In this document: one piece after another, positions 1 through 5,913 of the stretch
Layout: every line of letters begins with the position of its first letter
Position numbering within the stretch: the first letter of the stretch is position 1
NCBI GenBank assembly: GCA_007128045.1
Contig: SKYG01000359.1
Location: 1-5,955 of the forward strand
Direction of reading: 5' to 3'
Length of the DNA stretch: 5,955 nucleotides
Origin: Bacteroidales bacterium
Lineage (GTDB): Bacteria > Bacteroidota > Bacteroidia > Bacteroidales > UBA7960
Position numbers and translations under genes: made by a program
The notes under the pieces: generated by a model
What the model saw: the letters and a program-made list of their open reading frames with translations, nothing else
Databases searched by the model: none
Told to the model about the DNA's origin: nothing

Positions 1-1455
1 CTGGCGTTTCATGGGAGGGGGTGGGCTGGGGTTGGGTACGACCTCAATGACGTTGTTGCCTTCGATGAGGAAGAGGGTGAACTCAAACTGTGTTCTGCTG
101 CAGGAGCATTGCCGGCGAATACCAAGCTCGTAGTTCATCATCCGTTCAGGTTTAAGGTCTGGGTTGGGTGCGAACAGATAGAGTTCTGCAAGTGTCGGAC
201 TTCTGAACCCTTTTGACAGGGAGCCTTTCAGCGTTACTTTTTCGTTGGCAAAGAATGATACGCCTGCCTGTGGTACTGTCTCTGTTCCAAACATGGAATT
301 GTTTTCCAGTCTGAGCCCGGCTGTCAGTATCATCCTGTTCAGAATGGTTTGTTGCATAAAGGCATAACCCGCAATGTCTGTCATGTCTTGCCAGACATCT
401 GCTGCCCCGGGAACACCACTATTGGCGATGCCCGCCACTTTTTTCAGGTCTGCGCCAACAGTAAGCTGGTTGTTTCGGAATAAGCTTAGCCCTTGAAACA
501 CACTAAGCCCTGTATGATAGTCCTCTGATATCCAACCATTGGTGAATTCATGGGTGCCAAAGTTGTAAAATGCAATCAGGCCCCCTTCGGTCTTGTCAAA
601 ATGGTTTTTTATGGAAAAGGATGCCCTTCCTCTAAGGATATCTATCCCAAAAAAAGAAGGATTATAGATGGTGCCCGGGTCTTCTGAGTTAAAGTCGGCA
701 AGGCTGAAATCGGCACCGATGGTAAAATGTTGGTTCAACTCATAGCCTGCCTTGACATACCCATTCACAATACGAAAGTCTGATGTATCTCTGTGTCCGT
801 CTGTTCTATCGTGATTCACAGAGGCGAAGATGCTGAATCTGCCCTCTTTAAAGCCACCGCTGGCCATATACTTTTGGGTGTTGAACGAACCGTAAGAAAC
901 CCTTGCATTTCCGGAAAACCCTGGCTGTTTTTGTTCTTTGGTGATGATGTTGATCGCACCGGCCATGGCATTGGAGCCGTACAATATGGAAGCCGGCCCT
1001 CTGATCACCTCCACTTTCTCTACGTCTGATGATACATACGCATCAGGAAAGGGATGGGCGAACATGCCCTGAAACTGGGGGTGTCCATCTATCAGCACCA
1101 GTACCTGGGTGTTGGGTGCTGTGCCCCCCACGCCACGCATGCTGATCTGGCCTGCCGATCCTGAGCCGATGCCGAATCCTGTTGCCCCTCTCTCGGTAAC
1201 AAACATGCCGGGAACGCGGTGGCTAAGAACAGAAAGCACGGCAGACTCCTGGCTCATCTCTATTTGTTGCCTGTTGATGATGGAAACGGTAACCGGAACG
1301 TTTTTTCTGGCCACCTCTATACGCGATGCGCTGATAACGACTTCGTCAATTAGCAAGGTGTCGGCAGGCGACTGTGCTTGTATACTACATACAGTAAAAA
1401 CAATTAAGACAATCAGCGGGAAAAAACATTTAAAATGGTAGTCAGTTCTTTTCAT
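1..1455 (-). CDS. TonB-dependent outer-membrane receptor, N-terminal 485 residues (3' end outside window)
   Basis: This gene reads without a stop from an ATG at 1455 to the left edge, so the C-terminus is missing. Residues 1-27 form a Sec signal peptide: basic start MKR, hydrophobic core FFPLIVLIVFTV, likely cleavage after SIQA. A TonB-box-like segment (IDEVVISASR, residues 36-45) follows directly, with no carboxypeptidase-like or SusC-type N-terminal domain. The plug domain spans about 46-173 and shows ISMRGVGG (104-111), VLVLIDGHPQ (118-127), VEVIRGPASILYGSNAMAGA (148-167) and INIITK (168-173). The barrel follows, including KGFRSPTLAELYLF (415-428) and LKPE (434-437). Such receptors import scarce ligands (siderophores, cobalamin, other cofactors or sugars) across the outer membrane using TonB-ExbBD energy. 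Family members usually have 650-800 residues, so perhaps 150-300 are missing. The substrate cannot be told from this sequence. The visible end is odd: a CSC pair (452-454) and a proline-rich stretch PNPSPPPP, probably in an extracellular loop. The family call is very secure; the start is supported by the signal peptide. Confidence 0.95.
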   Translation of the reverse strand, partial: MKRTDYHFKCFFPLIVLIVFTVCSIQAQSPADTLLIDEVVISASRIEVARKNVPVTVSIINRQQIEMSQESAVLSVLSHRVPGMFVTERGATGFGIGSGSAGQISMRGVGGTAPNTQVLVLIDGHPQFQGMFAHPFPDAYVSSDVEKVEVIRGPASILYGSNAMAGAINIITKEQKQPGFSGNARVSYGSFNTQKYMASGGFKEGRFSIFASVNHDRTDGHRDTSDFRIVNGYVKAGYELNQHFTIGADFSLADFNSEDPGTIYNPSFFGIDILRGRASFSIKNHFDKTEGGLIAFYNFGTHEFTNGWISEDYHTGLSVFQGLSLFRNNQLTVGADLKKVAGIANSGVPGAADVWQDMTDIAGYAFMQQTILNRMILTAGLRLENNSMFGTETVPQAGVSFFANEKVTLKGSLSKGFRSPTLAELYLFAPNPDLKPERMMNYELGIRRQCSCSRTQFEFTLFLIEGNNVIEVVPNPSPPPPMKRQ

Positions 1456-1467
1456 GTGTTTAAAATT

Positions 1468-1539
1468 GTCTGAATGTCTGAATGTCTGAATGTCGAAAAG
1501 TCAAAAAGTCAAAAAGTCTGAAAGTCAAAGTGTCTGGGA
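1468..1539. repeat. nine-unit phased 8-bp repeat array, GTC core
   Basis: The trinucleotide GTC occurs at 1468, 1476, 1484, 1492, 1500, 1508, 1516, 1524 and 1532, an exact 8-bp period over nine units. Read on the plus strand the units are GTCTGAAT three times, then GTCGAAAA, GTCAAAAA twice, GTCTGAAA, GTCAAAGT and GTCTGGGA. The GTC core never varies, while the other five bases are purine-rich and drift. The array ends 12 bp from the receptor start codon, so it is in that gene's leader or promoter region. I regard it as noncoding; translations across it give only low-complexity peptide. Slippage during replication could change the copy number. Confidence 0.9.
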
Positions 1540-1552
1540 GGCGTTCATTGCT

Positions 1553-1582
1553 CATAAATATTCTCGTATGCGTCAATAACAT
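1553..1582 (-). promoter_or_regulatory. weak candidate promoter for the TonB-dependent receptor
   Basis: On the minus strand TATTTATG (1553-1560) matches the Bacteroidota -7 consensus TAnnTTTG at all but one position. It is preceded by exactly 19 bases and then ATG (1580-1582), against TTG in the -33 consensus. If real, transcription would begin near 1546 and the whole 8-bp repeat array would lie in the receptor's 5' leader. A second imperfect -7 match, TAACTTTA (1630-1637), has no recognisable -33 partner. A separate promoter is expected because a terminator isolates this gene from transketolase, but the exact site is uncertain. Confidence 0.25.
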
Positions 1583-1650
1583 TGTCATGGTTTGATTTAT
1601 TATTGGTGTTTTTTGGAATTCCAATAGAATAAAGTTAATCATTTTACAAA

Positions 1651-1687
1651 AAAAACCTGACAAGTTTTTGAAACCTGTCAGGTTTTT
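1651..1687. terminator. strong hairpin terminator after transketolase, potentially bidirectional
   Basis: AAAAACCTGACA (1651-1662) and TGTCAGGTTTTT (1676-1687) form a perfect 12-bp stem. Inside it, after one A/C mismatch, GTTT (1664-1667) pairs with AAAC (1671-1674) around a 3-base loop. On the minus strand the stem runs into a T tract (complement of the A run 1648-1655), giving a classical intrinsic terminator 21 bp past the transketolase stop. The T run 1683-1687 would also allow termination in the plus direction. It separates transketolase from the receptor gene read in the same direction. Confidence 0.88.
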
Positions 1688-1708
1688 CTTACATATTTGT
1701 TCGGTGTT

Positions 1709-3739
1709 CTATTGATCCATAAATTTCAGTACCTGGTTATATACATTTTCTGCGGTGTAACACAGCTTTTCGTCCAGTACCTTGGCGGGTGCCGAATACC
1801 CAAAACTTTCCATTCCTAAAACTTTTCCGATAGGGCCAACGAGCCCGCTAAGCGTTACCGGCAATCCTGCCGTTAATCCCAGCGTGGGCAGGCCTGGAGG
1901 GAGTACTTCTTCCTGGTATGCCTGATCCTGTTCGCGGAACAATCCTTCGGAGATCACCGAGACCACCTGTACCCGGAGTCCTTTTCTTTCATGAAGCAAC
2001 CTGGAACCATCATACAGTGTAGACACTTCTGAGCCGTTACCGACGAGTACCAGGTCGATCAGGCCATCATCTTTATAAACGATATATCCGCCTTTTTCTG
2101 CGCCGAGGGCTTCCTGGTAGCGATTTGTTGCAGCCGGCAGGTCGGGAATGTTTTGTCTTGACAGCAGCAGGGCGGTCGGGGTACTGGTGTTTTCCAGTGC
2201 CATTTTCCAGGCTACGCTGGTTTCTAAGGCATCGGCGGGACGAAGTACCAGCATGCTTCTATGGCCGCTGTGATTCTTCAGTTTCTCCAGCAAGCGTATT
2301 TGTGCTTCCTGTTCCACAGGCTGATGCGTTGGTCCGTCTTCTCCCACGCGGAAGGCATCGTGTGTCCAGACATATTTTACCGGCAGCTCCATCAGTGCTG
2401 CGAGTCGAACGGCGGGTTTCATATAGTCAGAGAACACGAAGAAGGTGGCACATACCGGAATGATCCCTCCATGCAGTGCCATGCCGTTGGCGATTGCTCC
2501 CATGGTAAGCTCGGAAACGCCTGCTTGAAGGAATGCACCGCTAAAGTCGCCTTTTACAAACTGTGTGGTTTTTTTGAGGAAGCCGTCTGTCTTGTCGCTG
2601 TTAGACAGGTCGGCAGAGGCCACGATCATGTTTTCTACGTTCTCTGCCATATACGCCAATACAGCACCTGATGCTGCCCGGCTGGCAATATTATTTTTTT
2701 GTGGGATGGCTGAGAAGTCGATCTCCGGAGCTTTCCCGGAAAAGAAGTCACGATGCTTTTGGGCTAGCTCCGGGTTTTCGGCTTCCCATTTGGCCAGAAC
2801 GGCGTTCTTTTCTTTTGCGACCTGACGCTTGCTGTCATTGATTTTATCCCACCAGGCTTGTACATCTTCGAAGATAACAAATGGGTTGTGGGGATCGCCA
2901 CCAAGGTTTTTTATGGTTTTTTCGTAGGATGCACCAGCGTCGGAAAGGGGCATGCCATGTGTTGAAGACTGCCTTTCAAATGAACTTCCATCATCTGCCA
3001 GGGCACCCTTGCCCATGATGGTCTTGCCGATGATCAGGGTAGGCCTTTCCGTTTCCTGGTTGGCTTTTTTGAGGGCTTCGCGAATCTCATCTGCATCGTT
3101 GCCATTGATGGTCATCACATTCCATCCCCAAGCCTGATATTTCATGGCTGTATCTTCATGTGTCACAGCGTTGGTTTCAGTAGAAAGCTGAATGTCGTTC
3201 GAGTCGAAGAACATAATCAGGTTGTGCAGTCCGAGGTACCCTGCAATACGTCCGGCACCCTGGCTGATCTCTTCCTGTATGCCCCCATCCGAGATGAACG
3301 CATAGGTTTTGTGCGCATGATCTTCGCCAAATCGCGCCACGAGGAACCGTTCGGCTATGGCTGCTCCGACAGCGTTGGTATGGCCCATCCCAAGAGGGCC
3401 GGAAGTGTTTTCCACACCCCTTGAGGGGTCTGCTTCCGGGTGACCAGGCGTGGTGCTTCCCCACTGGCGGAAGTTGGCCAGATCATCCATATTATAGTAT
3501 CCTGCGAAAGCTAAAATGGAATAAAGCATGGGCGACATATGACCCGGGTCAAGGAAAAACCGGTCGCGATGCTGCCAGTTGCCGTTATCAGGGTCGTAAT
3601 TTAAAAATTCGGAGTAGAGGATGTTTACAAAATCCGCACCGCCCATGGCGCCGCCCGGGTGGCCTGATTTCGCCTTTTCTACCATGGCAGCTGCCAGTAT
3701 TCTGATGGAGTCTGCAGATTTGATGATGATTTCTTTCAT
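1709..3739 (-). CDS. tkt: transketolase, full length, 676 residues
   Basis: Transketolase moves two-carbon ketol units between sugar phosphates (xylulose-5-P to ribose-5-P or erythrose-4-P) in the cytoplasmic non-oxidative pentose phosphate pathway, using thiamine diphosphate (TPP) and a divalent metal. The N-terminal TPP domain shows KSGHPGG (24-30), TPGHPE (97-102), GPLGMG (114-119), the metal-binding stretch SDGGIQEE (150-157) with N181 in FFDSNDI, and substrate-pocket H261. The middle domain has R354 in ASRAAS, SADLSNSDKT (375-384), catalytic E410 in VSELTMGAIANG, and THDAFRVGEDGPTHQPVEQ (459-477) with H460, D468 and H472; LSRQN (526-530) follows. A C-terminal transketolase domain completes the protein at normal family length. 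The open frame extends 32 codons upstream to a TTG at 3835, but that lies at the predicted transcription start and the extra residues look unconserved, so I chose the ATG at 3739. No Shine-Dalgarno is visible, as is normal for Bacteroidota. M118 replaces the Gln usual in GPLGQG. The gene is flanked by its own promoter and terminator, so it is probably monocistronic. Confidence 0.97.
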   Translation of the reverse strand: MKEIIIKSADSIRILAAAMVEKAKSGHPGGAMGGADFVNILYSEFLNYDPDNGNWQHRDRFFLDPGHMSPMLYSILAFAGYYNMDDLANFRQWGSTTPGHPEADPSRGVENTSGPLGMGHTNAVGAAIAERFLVARFGEDHAHKTYAFISDGGIQEEISQGAGRIAGYLGLHNLIMFFDSNDIQLSTETNAVTHEDTAMKYQAWGWNVMTINGNDADEIREALKKANQETERPTLIIGKTIMGKGALADDGSSFERQSSTHGMPLSDAGASYEKTIKNLGGDPHNPFVIFEDVQAWWDKINDSKRQVAKEKNAVLAKWEAENPELAQKHRDFFSGKAPEIDFSAIPQKNNIASRAASGAVLAYMAENVENMIVASADLSNSDKTDGFLKKTTQFVKGDFSGAFLQAGVSELTMGAIANGMALHGGIIPVCATFFVFSDYMKPAVRLAALMELPVKYVWTHDAFRVGEDGPTHQPVEQEAQIRLLEKLKNHSGHRSMLVLRPADALETSVAWKMALENTSTPTALLLSRQNIPDLPAATNRYQEALGAEKGGYIVYKDDGLIDLVLVGNGSEVSTLYDGSRLLHERKGLRVQVVSVISEGLFREQDQAYQEEVLPPGLPTLGLTAGLPVTLSGLVGPIGKVLGMESFGYSAPAKVLDEKLCYTAENVYNQVLKFMDQ

Positions 3740-3822
3740 AGGTGAATGGATGTCTTTGAGATTAGTAATTATAGAATATTTTTTTTGGACTGTGACAGGG
3801 TCTGATCTGCTAAAAAAATTAG

Positions 3823-3836
3823 CTTGTATATACAAG
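3823..3836. promoter_or_regulatory. perfect 14-bp palindrome at the transketolase transcription start, candidate operator
   Basis: CTTGTATATACAAG is its own reverse complement over all 14 bases; the flanking bases do not pair. It sits 4 bp downstream of the transketolase -7 element, over the predicted +1, and about 100 bp upstream of the opposite promoter. Next to it GCTAA-N5-TTAGC (3809-3823) would form a small 5-bp hairpin in the transketolase leader. Position and symmetry suit a dimeric regulator, but no regulator is encoded in the window and the function is inferred. Confidence 0.4.
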
Positions 3837-3840
3837 ATTG

Positions 3841-3848
3841 CAAATATA
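3841..3848 (-). promoter_or_regulatory. candidate -7 element of the transketolase promoter
   Basis: On the minus strand TATATTTG (3841-3848) matches the Bacteroidota -7 consensus TAnnTTTG perfectly. The place for a -33 element, 19 bases upstream (about 3868-3870), reads TAT rather than TTG, so the promoter has a weak -33. It overlaps a short inverted repeat, AATAG-N4-CTATT (3867-3880). Transcription would start near 3834, leaving a leader of about 95 nt before the ATG at 3739. Confidence 0.5.
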
Positions 3849-3936
3849 AGGTATTTTTATGGATTGAATAGTAGTCTATTGTCTCAAACCCTTTAAAAAA
3901 TGAATCAGATGTTAAAAAAAATCACAGAAAATCTTC

Positions 3937-3966
3937 TTGACACAGTTGAGGTATTTCATATCTTTG
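3937..3966 (+). promoter_or_regulatory. promoter of the YjbQ-family / oxidoreductase operon
   Basis: TTG (3937-3939), 19 bases, then TATCTTTG (3959-3966) is a full match to the Bacteroidota promoter pattern (TTG-N19-TAnnTTTG). The -33 also extends to TTGACA. Transcription would begin near 3972-3974, giving a leader of about 25 nt before the ATG at 3998 with no Shine-Dalgarno. A-rich tracts lie upstream at 3895-3900 and 3914-3920 and could act like an UP element. This is the clearest promoter in the window. Confidence 0.75.
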
Positions 3967-3997
3967 CAGATATATCAACAATTTCCCCTTTTGCTTT

Positions 3998-4414
3998 ATG
4001 CAGAAAACGATAACTATCACAACTGATTCCAGAGAAGGCTTATATGATATTACCCGTCAGGTGGCTGAGATAGTTGGTGGCAGCCGGATTCGAACAGGGA
4101 TGGTCAATGTGTATGTTCGAGGCGCCACTGCGGGTATCATGATACAGGAGAACTGGGATGATTCTGTGCAAACTGATGTTATCCATTTATTACAGAAGCT
4201 GATCCCAGCTGGCGTATGGCTGCACGACGCACAAGATGGCAATGGCGACTCTCACCTGAAGGCAGGCATAGTTGGCCCGCAGGAAACCATCCCAATTATA
4301 AAAGGGAAGATGGGATTATCTACCTGGCAGAATATCTTCCTTTGTGAATTTGATGGTCCGCGTGATAAAAGAGAGGTTGTGGTTACCATATTAGAAACTG
4401 TAGATCAAACTTAA
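3998..4414 (+). CDS. yjbQ: YjbQ / UPF0047 family protein (putative secondary thiamine-phosphate synthase)
   Basis: The 138-residue product has the normal length of this single-domain cytoplasmic family. Recognisable motifs are GATAGIMIQENWDD (42-55), LHDAQDGNGDSHLKAGIVG (75-93) with H76 and H86, the segment ETIPIIKGKMGLSTWQ (96-111), and the family signature CEFDGPR (116-122) followed by a closing VVVTIL strand. E. coli YjbQ has been reported to have weak thiamine-phosphate synthase activity, but the true role of the family is unsettled. Compared with YjbQ-type members carrying a His in a PHTTAG-like motif, this protein has R41-G42-A43; I believe this is a recognised subfamily variant, so the enzymatic annotation transfers poorly. 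It is divergent from transketolase, a TPP enzyme, and 23 bp upstream of the oxidoreductase, probably in one operon. The start is set by the promoter about 30 bp upstream and by the family's usual N-terminus. Family assignment is secure, function is not. Confidence 0.9.
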   Translation: MQKTITITTDSREGLYDITRQVAEIVGGSRIRTGMVNVYVRGATAGIMIQENWDDSVQTDVIHLLQKLIPAGVWLHDAQDGNGDSHLKAGIVGPQETIPIIKGKMGLSTWQNIFLCEFDGPRDKREVVVTILETVDQT

Positions 4415-4437
4415 TCATCATTAATCGTACTTAAAAA

Positions 4438-5856
4438 ATGGAAAGCAAAAAGAATTTCAGAGTGAACCTATTGATCATTACTACACTGATCATCTCATTT
4501 CAGTTTATGACATCATGTGTTGACCCTTCAGGCAAAGCTGCCTTTACCGGGGCAGAGGGAGAAGTGGAGATCATCACACTTCAGCCGGGTCATTTTCATG
4601 CTGCACTGGTTCTGAAGTCCATGCATCCGCAAGTGAACCCGCTGGTACATGTGTATGCATCGGATGGCCCGGAACTGGCCGGTCATCTCAGGTTGATAGA
4701 ATCCTACAACAACCGGGCTGACAACCCCACATCCTGGCAGCTGGAGGTATATAAAGGAGAAGATTATTTAGAGAGAAGCATCCGTGAGAGAAAAGGCAAT
4801 GTGATGGTTACAGCGGGCAACAATGCCAGAAAAACGGATTATATTCTGCAGTTTATCGAGGCTGGTATCAATGTCTTGGCCGACAAGCCCATGGTGATAT
4901 CTCCGGAAAACTTTGATAAGCTTCTGAGGGCTTTCGACCTGGCTGACCAGCAGGGTGTGTTGTTGTATGATATCATGACTGAGAGGTCTGAGATCAATAC
5001 GAACCTGCAACGCAGGCTTTCACAGAATGTGGACGTTTTCGGGAACCTTATAGAAGGCACTCCCGAAGAGCCTGCAATCACCAAGGAGAGTGTGCATCAT
5101 TTCTTTAAATATGTATCAGGGGCTCCACTGGTGCGGCCGCCGTGGTTTTTTGATACAGAACAACAGGGAGAAGGCATCGTGGATGTTACCACACACCTTG
5201 TTGATCTGATCCAGTGGCAGTTGTTTCCTGGTCAGATCATCGATTATAAATCAGATATAGAGATGTTGGCAGCCAGCAGGTGGCCGACAACAATGAGCCC
5301 GGATGAATTTAAACGGGTCACCCAGTTGCCTGAATACCCTGATTACCTCAATAAGTACCTTAAAAATGATACCTTGCATGTATATTCCAATGGTGAGATG
5401 ATTTATAAGTTGAAAGGCAAGTACGCGAAAGTATCTGTTATTTGGGACTATGAAGCACCTGAAGGGGCTGGGGATACACATTATTCAACTATGAGGGGAA
5501 CCAGGTCTGACCTGATCATTAAACAAGGAGCAGAAGAGAACTACCGGGCAGTGCTTTATGTGACATTGAAAGATGGCAGCGATCCTGATGTGTTTGAAGG
5601 AGTGCTTGTTAACGCTGTTACGGCTGATCTTGGTTCGGAATACCCAGGTTTGGGTGTGACTCAGGTGGGTGAAAACATGTGGTCGGTCAGTGTACCTGAC
5701 AAATACAGAATTGGCCATGAGGCCCATTTTGGTGAGGTCATGGAGCGGTTTCTTCAGTACCTCGTTGATGGCAAACTGCCAGAGTGGGAGGTGCCAAATA
5801 TGATCTCGAAGTACTATACCAATATGAAAGCCCTGGAGATGGCGAGGGAGGAATAA
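4438..5856 (+). CDS. Gfo/Idh/MocA-type oxidoreductase, predicted lipoprotein
   Basis: The 472-residue protein begins with a lipoprotein signal peptide: basic MESKKNFR, hydrophobic NLLIITTLIISFQF, lipobox MTSC with C27 as the lipidated residue. No twin arginine is present, so export should be by Sec. A Rossmann-like domain (about 42-180) follows: EVEIITLQPGHFHAALV (42-58), where the usual GxGxxG is replaced by PGHFHA, VTAGNNARKTDYI (124-136), and VLADKPMV (146-153), matching the family's EKP motif with the Lys kept (K150). The second domain has VHHFFKYVSG (219-228), RPPWFFD (233-239) and GEGIVDVTTHLVDLIQW (244-260), with D249, H253 and D256 in the family's catalytic arrangement. The C-terminal part (about 260-470) resembles the oxidoreductase C-terminal domain known in Bacteroidota proteins of this kind. 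Relatives are NAD(P)-dependent sugar or polyol dehydrogenases, or NAD-using glycosidases; substrate and chemistry here are unknown. It probably sits in the periplasm on a membrane. It follows the YjbQ-family gene by 23 bp, likely co-transcribed; no terminator is seen after it. Confidence 0.9.
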   Translation: MESKKNFRVNLLIITTLIISFQFMTSCVDPSGKAAFTGAEGEVEIITLQPGHFHAALVLKSMHPQVNPLVHVYASDGPELAGHLRLIESYNNRADNPTSWQLEVYKGEDYLERSIRERKGNVMVTAGNNARKTDYILQFIEAGINVLADKPMVISPENFDKLLRAFDLADQQGVLLYDIMTERSEINTNLQRRLSQNVDVFGNLIEGTPEEPAITKESVHHFFKYVSGAPLVRPPWFFDTEQQGEGIVDVTTHLVDLIQWQLFPGQIIDYKSDIEMLAASRWPTTMSPDEFKRVTQLPEYPDYLNKYLKNDTLHVYSNGEMIYKLKGKYAKVSVIWDYEAPEGAGDTHYSTMRGTRSDLIIKQGAEENYRAVLYVTLKDGSDPDVFEGVLVNAVTADLGSEYPGLGVTQVGENMWSVSVPDKYRIGHEAHFGEVMERFLQYLVDGKLPEWEVPNMISKYYTNMKALEMAREE

Positions 5857-5913
5857 GCTGAACCGATACATGAAATTTACCTGGGTACACAGACACATGA
5901 TTTTCAATCAATG

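Noticed and set aside
793..1441. Plus-strand open frames at 793-1029 and 1109-1441
   Set aside because: They lie antisense within the receptor gene, whose frame is continuous with clear plug motifs, so they are shadows.
1468..1539. CRISPR array
   Set aside because: Units are 8 bp with no spacers, and no cas genes are present.
1460..1663. 67-codon minus-strand open frame spanning the 8-bp array
   Set aside because: Its C-terminal half is low-complexity peptide (TFRLFDFLTFRHSDIQTFRQ) dictated by the repeat, its start overlaps the terminator hairpin, and the remainder has no recognisable domain.
2125..3705. Several plus- and minus-strand frames of 61-136 codons inside transketolase
   Set aside because: They overlap a full-length, motif-complete gene in other frames and show no domains of their own.
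3740..3835. 32-residue N-terminal extension of transketolase from a TTG codon
   Set aside because: The TTG lies at the predicted transcription start and inside the palindrome. The extension does not resemble transketolase, and the ATG at 3739 gives the normal N-terminus.
3790..3836. Possible TPP riboswitch, prompted by CTGATCTG (3802-3809) near a TPP-enzyme gene
   Set aside because: The match is on the plus strand, antisense to the tkt leader and upstream of the yjbQ promoter, so it would not be in either mRNA in the right orientation. The rest of the THI-box (UGAGA, conserved helices) is absent.
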